The translations under genes were made by a program, and so were the position numbers. The notes below the pieces were generated by a model, which did no database searches, was not told the origin of the DNA, and saw only the letters and a program-made list of their open reading frames with translations. From Butyrivibrio proteoclasticus B316 (GTDB lineage: Bacteria > Bacillota > Clostridia > Lachnospirales > Lachnospiraceae), in NCBI RefSeq assembly GCF_000145035.1, contig NC_014389.1, positions 1-64,000 on the forward strand: DNA of 64,000 nt. Reading direction: 5' to 3'. The first letter of the stretch is position 1, and each line of letters opens with the position of its first letter. This document shows, in pieces, positions 41,242 to 49,803 of the stretch.

Positions 41242-41648
41242 TAGAACTTCACATGTTCCTTTCCTATGATCTTTACTACATCTGCAGAAAACACTGCGAT
41301 CTCATCCCTGTACATTACGCTGTCATAACCTTCTTTGATGAACTTATTATAGTCACTTGCTTTAAGCCAGTAGCAATAATTGCCGTTTTCAGCCTTGCGT
41401 CTGGCTGCCTTTGCAGGGCTTAAAATAAAATCAACAGGTTCGCCATTGTATGGAAGGATATATGGGTTTGAAACATTGAGCTCCACCTCATATACATCGC
41501 CCTCACCTCGCTCTTTTGTAGCGTAATATTCTGCATTCTTCTTGTCTATGGAGAAATAGATGAGTCCGGAGCCAAGGGCTCCGGATTTGCTCTTTCTAAA
41601 TTTCTTTATGTCTCCATAGTAGTCTGTTCCATGGTATGCTGTGTACAT
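41241..41648 (-). CDS. ADP-ribosyltransferase-like (ART fold) protein
   Basis: 135 residues from MYTAYHGTDYYGDIKKF behind GGAGGG; an open frame upstream overlaps the previous gene and is not used. The pattern A-Y-H-G-T, K-F-R, G-x-L-G-x-G-L-I-Y-F-S-x-D-x-x-N-A-E-Y-Y-A and V-Y-E-V-E-L-N-V-x-N-P-Y is that of small ART-type domains in phage and polyvalent proteins (H-Y/G-[IL]-Y-F motifs). It would transfer ADP-ribose from NAD. A single catalytic Glu cannot be placed with certainty. Coupled to its neighbours. Confidence 0.65.
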   Translation of the reverse strand: MYTAYHGTDYYGDIKKFRKSKSGALGSGLIYFSIDKKNAEYYATKERGEGDVYEVELNVSNPYILPYNGEPVDFILSPAKAARRKAENGNYCYWLKASDYNKFIKEGYDSVMYRDEIAVFSADVVKIIGKEHVKF

Positions 41649-41649
41649 A

Positions 41650-42660
41650 TTAGCCCTCCGCTGCCTTTGACGCCCATCTGATAAGTTCGGTAAACTCATC
41701 TTCCATAACATCTTCTCCGGCACTTCTTAAGATCTCTTTTATGCGCTCATCTACCTCAGCATCTGAAAATGTTTTATCATTAAGATAAGACACCCTGAGG
41801 TTATAAAGATCAGTATATGACAAAGAGAGTTCATGCTTTACAACGACAGCTCCTATGCGAGATGCCCATCTAATCTTGATAACATCGCCAAGGCATAACT
41901 TTTTGACATTACTCTCATTTTCCAGAGACCTTATCATTTCTTCCTGGCCATCTGCATAATAACTTTCATTATCTGTTATCACAGTGTCATATGTCTTTAC
42001 AATAAGTCCGCCATCCAGCCCGTCTACACAAGGGGTAAAATCAAAGATGATTTCTTTTGCCTCTTTTTTGTTTAACAAGACATGCCATCTTGCAAGGAAG
42101 TCTTCAAGACATACTGTTCCGATCTCTTGGAACATGATTCCATAAAGAGTGACCGAATCTTCCTTAAGTTCATGGACGGTATCAATGATCTCTAAAAGAG
42201 ATTTGTTTTCCTGCGCTATAAGCTCATCTACTGCTTTTCTGGCATACATGTAAGTCTCTGTAAAATAGTCGTAGACAAAGCCTTTTACGTTTTCAGGATC
42301 ATCTTCATAAACGTCATTCTCAAGTTCTTCTGGTTCACAGATACATTTTACCACTTCGCAGAGCTCATCGGTAATATAAGACATTCTTGGATGCTCCTCG
42401 ATATATGCAAGAGCTGCTTTATAATGATCATCCTCTGTATGCTCTGAAGGCTTGAATCCTGATTCTATAAGCCGCAGATCCACTTTCTTGTTAAAGCGAA
42501 ATGCCAGGCTTACAGGCATATCCTTAATGTCCATGATCAGTTTATCCAGACCAGCGCCTTCTTTATCTATAAGCTTATATCTGTATGGAATGCCATCGAT
42601 TACCGCCTCTTCTCTTACAAGTTCGTATCCAAAGAACAATGCAAATTCGCTTGCTTTCAT
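41650..42660 (-). CDS. Hypothetical protein
   Basis: 336 residues, acidic, soluble, mixed alpha/beta; no known motif. It ends 1 nt before the ART-like start and heads the 40.0-42.7 kb operon from the shared promoter/leader module. Possibly a regulator or substrate of the ART-like protein, by position only. Confidence 0.65.
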   Translation of the reverse strand: MKASEFALFFGYELVREEAVIDGIPYRYKLIDKEGAGLDKLIMDIKDMPVSLAFRFNKKVDLRLIESGFKPSEHTEDDHYKAALAYIEEHPRMSYITDELCEVVKCICEPEELENDVYEDDPENVKGFVYDYFTETYMYARKAVDELIAQENKSLLEIIDTVHELKEDSVTLYGIMFQEIGTVCLEDFLARWHVLLNKKEAKEIIFDFTPCVDGLDGGLIVKTYDTVITDNESYYADGQEEMIRSLENESNVKKLCLGDVIKIRWASRIGAVVVKHELSLSYTDLYNLRVSYLNDKTFSDAEVDERIKEILRSAGEDVMEDEFTELIRWASKAAEG

Positions 42661-42678
42661 GTTATTTTCCTCTCCTAT

Positions 42679-42729
42679 CTGACATAAATATTTTTAACAT
42701 TAAAAGCATGGATAATTTTGCGCAAAATA
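42679..42729 (-). promoter_or_regulatory. Shared promoter/leader module (copy 4)
   Basis: On the minus strand: TATTTT, 12 bp, CCATGC, 20 bp, TGTCA, then AGGAGAGG and the 336-residue start. Confidence 0.5.
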
Positions 42730-42757
42730 AATACAGCCTGAAATTCCAGGCTGTATC
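42729..42757 (-). terminator. Intrinsic terminator
   Basis: ATACAGCCTG pairs with CAGGCTGTAT around AAATTC, followed on the minus strand by TTATTTTG, which is also the start of the next promoter module. Confidence 0.8.
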
Positions 42758-42759
42758 AG

Positions 42760-43620
42760 TTATCGTTCAATATCATCGATCTTTTTGTTTTTGGCAATGG
42801 TTCTTATCTGCAGCTGCATATTGGCGATCGCATCGGCAAAATAAGGTTCAATTTCATGAATAGTACGGCGCGTCATCGGGCCATTAAGACTCGCTTCTTT
42901 AATCTTAGGCTCGCTATTTTCTTGGAAATACGCCAATGTTTTTGTTGCTTTGTCCTTTGAAATATATTCCATTATTATCGTATCATTACGGTCCTTATCC
43001 TGCTTATATCTAATTGATATTCCCGCGAAGAGATTTTGGTTCTTAAATACCAGTTCTTCCATTTTCGATTCAAAAACAACGCCTTTCAGGCGGGTTACTT
43101 CATCTTTTGTATATGCTACTCCGGTATACTCAGCATGTTCTGTCGTTATGTCGACATATGCGGTCTTCAAATAGAACCCATAGTAGTTTTCATTAGTATT
43201 ATCGCGTTGTAAAACCACGGTAAGATCAGGCGATTCTATTTCTCTAAAGTTTTTATCAAAGCCTCTTCCAATAGGCTCATCATCTCCCACATTTATTGTA
43301 ATCGCAATAGTCCAATACTGATCTTCATTTTTAAAATCCAGCTTTGAAGATTGCACCCACGCGGCAATTTTAGGAGCCACATAAAATAGTCCGCTTGTAA
43401 GAGCATCTTCCATTGTTTCCTTATCGTAAAAACTGGATACAAATGCAATTGTTTTATCATGTACCAGTCTATTTGCGAGCTGGTAATCTTCTTGCGCATT
43501 ATGTATCTCTTCAGTGTGCCCTTTGCGGATATTAACAGCTGATGTTAGATCATTGTAAAGTGCATCTCTGAACTGGTCTATATATTGTTTTTGAGTAAGT
43601 TCATCTACTGCTCTGCCCAT
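42760..43620 (-). CDS. RNase A-like toxin-domain protein
   Basis: 286 residues without a signal peptide. Residues about 30-155 match the bacterial RNase A-like (CdiA-CT type) toxin layout: R-K-G-H-T-x-x-I-H, then [LA]-x-R-L, A-F-V-S-S-F-Y-D-K-E-T-A/M, I-A-A-W-V, the P-I-G-R-G-F turn, V-V-L-Q-R-D and F-Y-L-K-T-A-Y. In that family the histidines and an Arg/Lys cleave RNA. The C-terminal 130 residues are extra. It is listed as a domain similarity seen by eye. The neighbouring 94-residue gene, 60 nt upstream, could be an immunity protein. Confidence 0.6.
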   Translation of the reverse strand: MGRAVDELTQKQYIDQFRDALYNDLTSAVNIRKGHTEEIHNAQEDYQLANRLVHDKTIAFVSSFYDKETMEDALTSGLFYVAPKIAAWVQSSKLDFKNEDQYWTIAITINVGDDEPIGRGFDKNFREIESPDLTVVLQRDNTNENYYGFYLKTAYVDITTEHAEYTGVAYTKDEVTRLKGVVFESKMEELVFKNQNLFAGISIRYKQDKDRNDTIIMEYISKDKATKTLAYFQENSEPKIKEASLNGPMTRRTIHEIEPYFADAIANMQLQIRTIAKNKKIDDIER

Positions 43621-43671
43621 AGGTCTATCTCCTTATTTCTTACTCCTGTTATGGTTCGCGGCAGATAAAAT

Positions 43672-43698
43672 AAAAGAACCTTAGTTAATAAGGTTCTC
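43672..43698 (-). terminator. Intrinsic terminator overlapping a stop codon
   Basis: AGAACCTTA pairs with TAAGGTTCT around GTTAA, followed on the minus strand by TTTTATTTT. The stem includes the stop of the 94-residue gene. Confidence 0.65.
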
Positions 43699-43965
43699 AT
43701 ATTCGCTATCTGGCATATTTCCAAGTTCATCAACAAATTGTAAAAGCCAGTCACTGTTTAGTTTTGAAACCACGCACACGTAGTGTTTCATAAAGGGTTT
43801 GCCCTGAAAAATACATCCATGTGCCCAATCATCTGGGATATCTTTTTCTTTTACAATTTTATATTCAATTTTATTTTTTAAAAGCCAAGGCTCAAGTTTT
43901 TTAGCCATCATTCCAAAAACATTGGTTCTTGTTTCGTGAGCCTCATATTTAATTGTTGCGTTCAT
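43681..43965 (-). CDS. Hypothetical protein, possible immunity partner
   Basis: 94 residues, alpha/beta, with HGCIFQGKPFMKHYVCVVS as its central strands. AGGAGTAAG leader. It sits just upstream of the RNase A-like gene but has its own terminator, so pairing as toxin and immunity is only a suggestion. Confidence 0.6.
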   Translation of the reverse strand: MNATIKYEAHETRTNVFGMMAKKLEPWLLKNKIEYKIVKEKDIPDDWAHGCIFQGKPFMKHYVCVVSKLNSDWLLQFVDELGNMPDSEYENLIN

Positions 43966-44051
43966 TCTTACTCCTATTTACAACTCATATTCTTTACTTT
44001 ATAGGATGATTATACCAGATGATATTGTCATTTGATTTTCTGCACAGAATA

Positions 44052-45359
44052 TCATTCTTTTATCCTGTCGGCGGACGCAAACCCCTCATATCTGTCTTTA
44101 TGAATAATAGAGCCCTTTACCTTTATATCTTTCTGCCCGGTCTTTGGGTTGTATCTCATGGTACCACGCCTTATATGGGGCGATTTTTCAGTAGATGGAT
44201 ATTCTGAGCGCTCTTTGCCAAACATTGCAAATTTATTGATGCGTTCAAGCTCTTTGTCAGAGTACCTTATATCATAAAGCCTTATCATTCCGGCCGGAAC
44301 ATAGGCTTCATGGCTTATGCCATTGTTCTTCCTGGCAGTTACTTTCTCAGCATCTATTTCTTTGCCTTCTGATATTTTCTCTATATATTCCTGGAAACAA
44401 TATAGTACGGCAGCAGCTATGTTAAGACTTTTATGTTTGCAGTTGTGTTTTCCATCACAATAGACGCACTGGCCGTTTTGCCCGCCATCACAGTCATGAT
44501 CCCCTCTTGGGTGGCAGGTTGCACGACTTGCCAACAACATAGTATTTCCAGCAAGCTTTTCGTCATGTGATGAATTAAATGCGATTACAGCCTGCTCCTT
44601 TTCGTCAAATAGCTTTAAATAAAATTCAGAAATTCCATTTTGAGGATCTAGCATTTGAAGGTATGTTTTCTCACCTGTCCGGGAAAGAAAGAAACACATT
44701 TTCCTTTCAGCGCTTTCACCGTTTATGGTAATAACATAACATACATCCTGCAGTGCATTTTTAATAGTCCTATAATCAAGCTTTGCTTCGCCGTTTCTAT
44801 ATGATTTATAAAGTTCCGATTCAACAAGCAGCATTTTGGGATAAATATTTCCATCCTCCCAGGGGAACCCCTGACAGGTACGTAGTGATAAAGAAAACCT
44901 GATGCAAGTCACCATCGCCAATAAAAACGCATACAAATCGTCTAAATGGCCTTCGCCCTCTTGTAATAACGGTTTTATTTTTTCTCCTAGTCTTTCTTTC
45001 CACTTTTCTGCAATATATCTATCCTTAAACATTGCGTATAGCATGATATATACATATTCAAGCAAGGAATAAGGCTTTCCTTTTTTATTTTTTATACTGT
45101 CAGCCCACTTAAAATGAATATCTGTCCACGAATTGTCATCTTTATTTCTTCTTGCGCTGTTTAACAGCTTCATGTCTTTTTCTGGCATTTCTAAATCAAG
45201 TTCGGTTGTATCTCCGGCGTAGAAAACGTTGTTTCCTATATTGCCAGTATGGTAAGATGCATAAGGGTTTGATACTGTGCCCCAGTTGTCATCTACGCCC
45301 TCACAGAAGTTATAATATTTAAACTGCGGAAGGTTTTCTCTGTCGATATATTTTGGCAT
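44052..45359 (-). CDS. Hypothetical protein with Cys/His metal knuckle
   Basis: 435 residues from MPKYIDRENL behind AAGGGGA (nine-base spacing); an ATG three codons earlier overlaps the upstream stop. Mostly helical. A dense Cys/His cluster (CHPRGDHDCDGG then CVYCDGKHNCKHK, around residues 285-315) is a likely zinc site. The end (PHIRRGTMRYNPKTGQKDIK) resembles the H-x-R-R-x-H-x-R ... G motif common in plasmid and conjugative-element proteins. Coupled to the XRE regulator, whose stop it overlaps in its leader. Confidence 0.65.
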   Translation of the reverse strand: MPKYIDRENLPQFKYYNFCEGVDDNWGTVSNPYASYHTGNIGNNVFYAGDTTELDLEMPEKDMKLLNSARRNKDDNSWTDIHFKWADSIKNKKGKPYSLLEYVYIMLYAMFKDRYIAEKWKERLGEKIKPLLQEGEGHLDDLYAFLLAMVTCIRFSLSLRTCQGFPWEDGNIYPKMLLVESELYKSYRNGEAKLDYRTIKNALQDVCYVITINGESAERKMCFFLSRTGEKTYLQMLDPQNGISEFYLKLFDEKEQAVIAFNSSHDEKLAGNTMLLASRATCHPRGDHDCDGGQNGQCVYCDGKHNCKHKSLNIAAAVLYCFQEYIEKISEGKEIDAEKVTARKNNGISHEAYVPAGMIRLYDIRYSDKELERINKFAMFGKERSEYPSTEKSPHIRRGTMRYNPKTGQKDIKVKGSIIHKDRYEGFASADRIKE

Positions 45360-45364
45360 ATTCA

Positions 45365-46252
45365 TCATTCCCCTTCATAACTTAAATATTCGCCCGAGAG
45401 ATAATAATCGAGTCTTTCCTTGGTTGTGGCTTTCATTGAAAAACCGATATCTCCCCAGAATGAAAACTCAATTCTGTCACAGCTATATTTCGAAGCTACT
45501 CTAAGACACTCTTTTACTGATTCAGGGCAGTTATATTTTTCAATTGCCCTTACTTCTTTCCCATCGACAATCTCGATACTGTGGTCCACTTCTGCAATAT
45601 ATGTGGTATCATCCATTTCGTCTCTGGGCTTTAGCTCCCTGACATACAGGGCCTTCCCCATTTCCTTAGTAGCAGCACTGCAGTTTATGACATACTGGAT
45701 CCCTTCTTCGTCCATGACTTCAAACGGAATGGTAAGCGTGCCGATCTTTTTAACTGCCCTTATATCATCAAGGAGACTCTCCTTAAGATAAGTATAGGCA
45801 TATTTTGACATCTTTTTCCTTCCTGCTTCCCAGGCTTCCAAAGAGCTAAGACTTACTTCGTATTTTTCAGCAAAGGCTTTTTGTGAAAGCCCTGTCTTTT
45901 CTCGAAGTGCCTTGACCATTTCGGGGATAAGCTGTCTTTGCATTTCATCTTCTCTTGGATCTTTGTTGTCAAAAACGTAACTTTCAAGGATACTGCCTTC
46001 CTGCAATCCTGATGATCTGTTAAATGCTTTTATAAGCAGTTTCGCAACCTCCTTATTCTCTTCAGCAAGTTCAGTCAGTGAGTTTCCACTGAGCATCTCT
46101 CCTGTATCGAGCATGAGTTCTTTACCTCCTGCCACCTGCCTTATTGCAAGGACAACCTTCATTGCTGTCATTGGATCATCAAACTTATCGCCAGTTGTGT
46201 CTCTTAAGAACTTACTTTCTTCTGCTGTAAGCATATTAAATATCTCGCTCAT
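45365..46252 (-). CDS. XRE-family helix-turn-helix regulator
   Basis: 295 residues from the ATG 7 nt behind GGAGG. Unlike most regulators the HTH is central (about 130-180): LREKTGLSQKAFAEKYEVSL-S-S-L-E-A-W-E-x-G-R, a textbook Cro/CI-type motif. The N-terminal 110 residues are helical and the C-terminal part is strand-rich, probably a sensor. Two palindromic sites (CCTTACT-C-AGTAAGG type) directly upstream suggest autoregulation. It forms an operon with the Cys/His protein, a likely partner. Confidence 0.85.
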   Translation of the reverse strand: MSEIFNMLTAEESKFLRDTTGDKFDDPMTAMKVVLAIRQVAGGKELMLDTGEMLSGNSLTELAEENKEVAKLLIKAFNRSSGLQEGSILESYVFDNKDPREDEMQRQLIPEMVKALREKTGLSQKAFAEKYEVSLSSLEAWEAGRKKMSKYAYTYLKESLLDDIRAVKKIGTLTIPFEVMDEEGIQYVINCSAATKEMGKALYVRELKPRDEMDDTTYIAEVDHSIEIVDGKEVRAIEKYNCPESVKECLRVASKYSCDRIEFSFWGDIGFSMKATTKERLDYYLSGEYLSYEGE

Positions 46253-46265
46253 CAATATACCTCCA

Positions 46266-46308
46266 TACCTTACTCAGTAAGGTTTGTAAATACATTTACA
46301 TTACTTAG
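46266..46308 (-). promoter_or_regulatory. Palindromic operators of the XRE regulator
   Basis: ACCTTACT-c-AGTAAGGT is a perfect palindrome at about 46266-46282; a second, TTACTTAGTAAGGT, follows 12 nt later. Both are just upstream of the regulator's ribosome site. Confidence 0.7.
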
Positions 46309-46396
46309 TAAGGTATCAGGATAAAATTAAGACCTATACGTTAAATCTCATAGGTTAATATTTTTATATTTATTTTCATTATCTTCTTTATATTAT

Positions 46397-46519
46397 TTAT
46401 ACAAATAATTGCGCGCAGCAAAAAGCGCATGAGAACGTGCTTTTATTACACAACAGTACAAATGCCGCTATAAGTACATTCATGGAGATGCAGCACGCAC
46501 AAGCGATAATTCTGAACAT
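46397..46519 (-). CDS. 40-residue Cys-rich membrane peptide
   Basis: It starts MFRIIACACCISMNVLIAAF behind AAGGAAGGAAGGT, a strong site. One membrane helix and eight cysteines; the tail is Cys/Phe-rich. It has no partner gene. A small membrane toxin or stress peptide is possible. Confidence 0.45.
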   Translation of the reverse strand: MFRIIACACCISMNVLIAAFVLLCNKSTFSCAFCCAQLFV

Positions 46520-46590
46520 ACCTTCCTTCCTTTTTGAAAACCAACATTAAATCCTAACTCTAGTATGGCTATTGCTAAAAGATAAACTGC

Positions 46591-46622
46591 AAAAAAATAA
46601 GAGCAGCAAGTGCTCTTATTAA
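46591..46622. terminator. Bidirectional intrinsic terminator
   Basis: AATAAGAGCA pairs perfectly with TGCTCTTATT around GCAAG; ends the operon that starts near 48.7 kb. Confidence 0.85.
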
Positions 46623-46644
46623 GTATTTTATTCAGTTGTACAGA

Positions 46645-47049
46645 TTAGCATATGATTTCAATGCCAGGCTTTCCATTTTCGGTTGCGAACTTCTTTTCCC
46701 AGATGCAGCAAATGGTCTTTTCTCTAAGCCATTTTGCGATCTCACCGGTTCCGCCTAAAAGGCCAAATTCGAGCTCGTTAGATCTGCAGTTATAAGTTGG
46801 CTTTTCAAGATGGACCTGATGGACACCATAATCATATCCATCAATGGCAAACTCCAAGATCGTATCGCTTTCGCTGATGTCACTAAGATCTGATGTAACA
46901 AATCTGTTGTAGCACATGGTCATTACATAAACCCAGGCTACATGATGCGTCTCATTAAGCTTTCTCAGATCCTCGATATTCTTTACGCCATACATTATGC
47001 TTTTGCAGCTTGCTGCCGCTTTTCCGATAGTACTTGCTTTTACAAACAT
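46645..47049 (-). CDS. Hypothetical protein
   Basis: 134 residues from MFVKASTIGK, 9 nt behind AGGAGA; a GTG three codons earlier is possible. Alpha/beta with several Cys; no family recognised. The start nearly touches the upstream stop. Confidence 0.65.
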   Translation of the reverse strand: MFVKASTIGKAAASCKSIMYGVKNIEDLRKLNETHHVAWVYVMTMCYNRFVTSDLSDISESDTILEFAIDGYDYGVHQVHLEKPTYNCRSNELEFGLLGGTGEIAKWLREKTICCIWEKKFATENGKPGIEIIC

Positions 47050-47050
47050 C

Positions 47051-47422
47051 TTACGCACTCTCCTTACTTAACGAATCCCTAATGTCATCATCGATCTTAT
47101 CTGCAAGAGCATTTAACTGCTCTCCAAGTTTTAAGATCTCTTCTTCGTGATTTTTAAGATAAGGATGTTTTTCTATCCAGCCTTCACGTCTAACTTTAGA
47201 GTTATAATCATTACAGATATCCCTAAAGGGGTTATATCTGCGTCCGGTGCGTCCGCATGTTGCTATAATGCGCACTCTTGTGATGTCATACTCCTTTGCC
47301 AGCTCGTCAAAAGTCTTCTTTTTCTGGTGCTTAAGATAGATTTCTTTAGCTTGTCTGTCCGTTAACCCGATATATTCCAGCATTTCCTTATATGTATTAC
47401 AAACCTTTTCCGCTTTTCTCAT
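47051..47422 (-). CDS. Sigma-region-4-like HTH protein
   Basis: 123 residues from MRKAEKVCNTY behind GGAGGTG. The segment GLTDRQAKEIYLKHQKKKTF-DELAKEYDITRVRI has the helix-turn-helix order of sigma region 4/LuxR-type DNA-binding domains (L-T-x-R-Q-x ... T-x-x-E-[LI]-A-x-x-x-x-I). No other sigma regions are present. It may be a small DNA-binding regulator. Confidence 0.55.
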   Translation of the reverse strand: MRKAEKVCNTYKEMLEYIGLTDRQAKEIYLKHQKKKTFDELAKEYDITRVRIIATCGRTGRRYNPFRDICNDYNSKVRREGWIEKHPYLKNHEEEILKLGEQLNALADKIDDDIRDSLSKESA

Positions 47423-47423
47423 T

Positions 47424-47951
47424 TTACACCTCCACATAACAGCCACATTTGGTATCCATTGTGATATCATCATATCCAAGTTCTTCAAAGGCATCATCGT
47501 AAAACGTTGCCATTGAATGGATCGCTACTATTGGCTGCATATCCTCTGTATATTCCTTGCGGGTTGTTAAAAGCTGGTCATACTTATCGGGATCCTTCCA
47601 GATCTTTTCTTCGAGAAACTTTTCAAGGGAGACAATTGTTCCACCTCTTTGAACGCATCTTGAAGTTCCTCTTCCGGCATCAAAGCCTTCGTCATAGTAA
47701 TAGCCATCAAACTTGATATACTTAAGACCATCCGTCTTATCCTTGTATATCTGGAAGAACTCCTTTTCCCATACTGGCTTTATAAAGCAGAATGAGTGTC
47801 TCTTCCCTTCATCGTCGAGTGTTTTATCCCAGACGTCGCCTCCAAGCTTCTTGGAATGGAAGGCGAACGAAAAACCATCCGCCTTTGCCTTAAAAGCACT
47901 TACATATTCCGCCTCAACTGATATAAGGCCTCTTTCTGTATCTTTTTGCAT
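47424..47951 (-). CDS. Hypothetical protein
   Basis: 175 residues, strand-rich with many aromatic residues (FDGYYYDEGFDAGRGTSRC), ending in CGCYVEV. One base separates it from the HTH gene. Family unknown. Confidence 0.65.
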   Translation of the reverse strand: MQKDTERGLISVEAEYVSAFKAKADGFSFAFHSKKLGGDVWDKTLDDEGKRHSFCFIKPVWEKEFFQIYKDKTDGLKYIKFDGYYYDEGFDAGRGTSRCVQRGGTIVSLEKFLEEKIWKDPDKYDQLLTTRKEYTEDMQPIVAIHSMATFYDDAFEELGYDDITMDTKCGCYVEV

Positions 47952-47966
47952 ATTATTCTCCTTAAT

Positions 47967-48278
47967 TTAAAGTTCCTGCTGCCAGATTTCCGTTATGATG
48001 GCATCGTCATTTGAAGTATCCCATATATGACGCATAATCCTCATGTCAGATATAGGCTCGGTGTGGCCCTCAACACAAAGATTACCGCGCTTTGCAACTT
48101 TAAAAAGTGTTTCAGCCACTTCCCAGACGTCATCGAAATCATCGCCTTCGCAAATGTCAGAAATGGAATCTGCCTGAAGACAGTACCATGGCTTATCAGC
48201 CCCCGATTCAACAATCTCCTTTTCTCTTTCTGTCATAGAAAAATCTGGCTTTTTAAGCTCAGCCTGCATATCGCTCAT
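47967..48278 (-). CDS. Hypothetical protein
   Basis: 103 residues from MSDMQAELKK, 9 nt behind GAGGAGG; an ATG three codons earlier abuts that site. Helical, acidic, Trp-containing. Its start lies within the upstream gene's end (20-nt overlap). Family unknown. Confidence 0.6.
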   Translation of the reverse strand: MSDMQAELKKPDFSMTEREKEIVESGADKPWYCLQADSISDICEGDDFDDVWEVAETLFKVAKRGNLCVEGHTEPISDMRIMRHIWDTSNDDAIITEIWQQEL

Positions 48279-48654
48279 AGTCGACATCCTCCTCTTTTTC
48301 TTCAATCTTTACAACCTTCATAAGCTGTCTAAGTCCAAGAGGAATCCTGGACATGATAAAATCTGCAGCTGTGATATCCTCAGAACCATTACTAATGTAT
48401 GGTCTTTCGAGATTATCCTCAGAAGGACTCTCGAGAGTTGCTCCAAAATATTCCCCGGAGTAATCTGCGTCATAGCTTCCACTAAATACAAGCGTGTCTC
48501 TATCTATCTTTGAAAGTTCGATATCAGGATTACTGATCTCATCCATCTCTTCCAAGGCTTCTCTCATCTTTGTCTCGATGAGAGAATAAAACTTATTGGC
48601 ATCTATCTCTATAGAAAATCCCTGCCTGAGCTTTCCCTTAATTTTTTTTCCCAT
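48259..48654 (-). CDS. Hypothetical protein
   Basis: 131 residues, with a basic N-terminus (MGKKIKGKLRQGFSIEIDAN) then an acidic alpha/beta body. AAGGAG site. It heads the 46.6-48.7 kb operon from the shared promoter/leader module. Family unknown. Confidence 0.65.
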   Translation of the reverse strand: MGKKIKGKLRQGFSIEIDANKFYSLIETKMREALEEMDEISNPDIELSKIDRDTLVFSGSYDADYSGEYFGATLESPSEDNLERPYISNGSEDITAADFIMSRIPLGLRQLMKVVKIEEKEEDVDYERYAG

Positions 48655-48672
48655 TGTGTTCTCCTTTCTTTA

Positions 48673-48722
48673 CCTGACATAAACATTGGTATAAAATAAG
48701 AATGGATTTTCTAAAATAAAAT
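48673..48722 (-). promoter_or_regulatory. Shared promoter/leader module (copy 5)
   Basis: On the minus strand: TATTTT, 12 bp, CCATTC, 20 bp, TGTCA, then AAAGAAAGGAG and the 131-residue start. Confidence 0.5.
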
Positions 48723-48739
48723 AAGTAAGGAGCAAACCC

Positions 48740-48937
48740 ATGGCAAATCCATTTGATAAGTTTTACACCTGGGTATTTACTAAAAATATCAAAGTCGAAA
48801 TGTACCTTCTTATTATCATCGTTCCTGTGACTTTACTTGGATTCTGGTTTGAGCAGGCAAGGTCTGTGTCAGAAGTTCTGTGTGTTATTGCATGGATATA
48901 TCTGATAGGTAAGTGGATATACAAGATAAAGACATGA
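48740..48937 (+). CDS. Small two-helix membrane protein
   Basis: 65 residues with AAGGAG before the ATG. Two membrane helices (about 20-38 and 45-60) with basic ends. It is divergent from the preceding operon and converges with another small membrane protein across a shared terminator. Function unknown. Confidence 0.65.
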   Translation: MANPFDKFYTWVFTKNIKVEMYLLIIIVPVTLLGFWFEQARSVSEVLCVIAWIYLIGKWIYKIKT

Positions 48938-48953
48938 AAAACTGAGTAAATTA

Positions 48954-48983
48954 AAAGAGCAGGTGAGAAATCTCACTTGCTCT
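48954..48983. terminator. Bidirectional intrinsic terminator
   Basis: AAGAGCA-g-GTGAG pairs with CTCAC-t-TGCTCTT around AAAT; between two convergent membrane-protein genes, including the end of the minus-strand one. Confidence 0.8.
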
Positions 48984-49209
48984 TAGTTTTCTTTTCTAAG
49001 ATTTTATTTACCAGGCCGCCTGCAAGAATAATCAAGCAGGCTCCGCAGCATAAAGACATCGCAGCAATATCTCTTCCAAACAGGAATGTGGCAGTATCAA
49101 ATGTTCCATCAAAGATAGGCCATATAAAATACAGCGTGGCAAGAGTTAATGTAATAGCTATACATGCAGCGCGTTTCATCCGGGTGGCATCATACTTCTT
49201 TTTATTCAT
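48973..49209 (-). CDS. Small two-helix membrane protein
   Basis: 78 residues: basic N-terminus, helix IAITLTLATLYFIWPI, a short external loop and helix AAMSLCCGACLIILAGGL, then a Lys-rich end. AGGAGAAT leader. Last gene of the 49.0-53.0 kb group. Function unknown. Confidence 0.65.
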   Translation of the reverse strand: MNKKKYDATRMKRAACIAITLTLATLYFIWPIFDGTFDTATFLFGRDIAAMSLCCGACLIILAGGLVNKILEKKTKSK

Positions 49210-49227
49210 TTTCTCTTATTCTCCTTT

Positions 49228-49785
49228 TTAATAATATTCATACCTGGTCTTAAGGTAATGGGAGCAAGCCCACCATCCATAATTTTTTAATACATAGTCT
49301 GCAGCCTTCCCAAAATCAGGAAATACTAATTTTTTATCATCCTTTGTAAGTTTGAATCTCTTTTTATTACCATCAATCCATGCATCATCAACAATATTAA
49401 AGATAGTACCTCTTTTAGACACATATCCCCGCATATCAAACGGATCACTCTTAAGAACCCCATCTTCATCCAGGTCCAGACATAGATACACTGCTTCTTT
49501 TCTGATATCTCCTTTTTCTTCAAGCCTTTTGGTGCGCGCATCAAATTCTTTGAGTCCTTCGATCATTTTGTCATGGCTGTCAAAAGCAAAGGGAGCCTTC
49601 CGGTATTTCTTTCCCTTCAGCCTCACATTTTCATTGTTATATGGAGCATTGTCAGAATGCTGGTAGTGTAATCCATATTTATCATAATAGCCAATTACAT
49701 ATATGCATGTCAACTCAGTTCCATCTTCCCCTTCATACCACCATAGTTCAGGGATATACTTCATCGTCTTTTTATTTCTTTTCAT
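49228..49785 (-). CDS. Hypothetical protein
   Basis: 185 residues, basic start, then an aromatic-rich alpha/beta body (WWYEGEDGTELTCIYVIGYY). Good AGAGGATAG leader. No family recognised. In the run of minus-strand genes from 53 kb. Confidence 0.65.
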   Translation of the reverse strand: MKRNKKTMKYIPELWWYEGEDGTELTCIYVIGYYDKYGLHYQHSDNAPYNNENVRLKGKKYRKAPFAFDSHDKMIEGLKEFDARTKRLEEKGDIRKEAVYLCLDLDEDGVLKSDPFDMRGYVSKRGTIFNIVDDAWIDGNKKRFKLTKDDKKLVFPDFGKAADYVLKNYGWWACSHYLKTRYEYY

Positions 49786-49803
49786 AGGCTATCCTCTTAT
49801 ACG

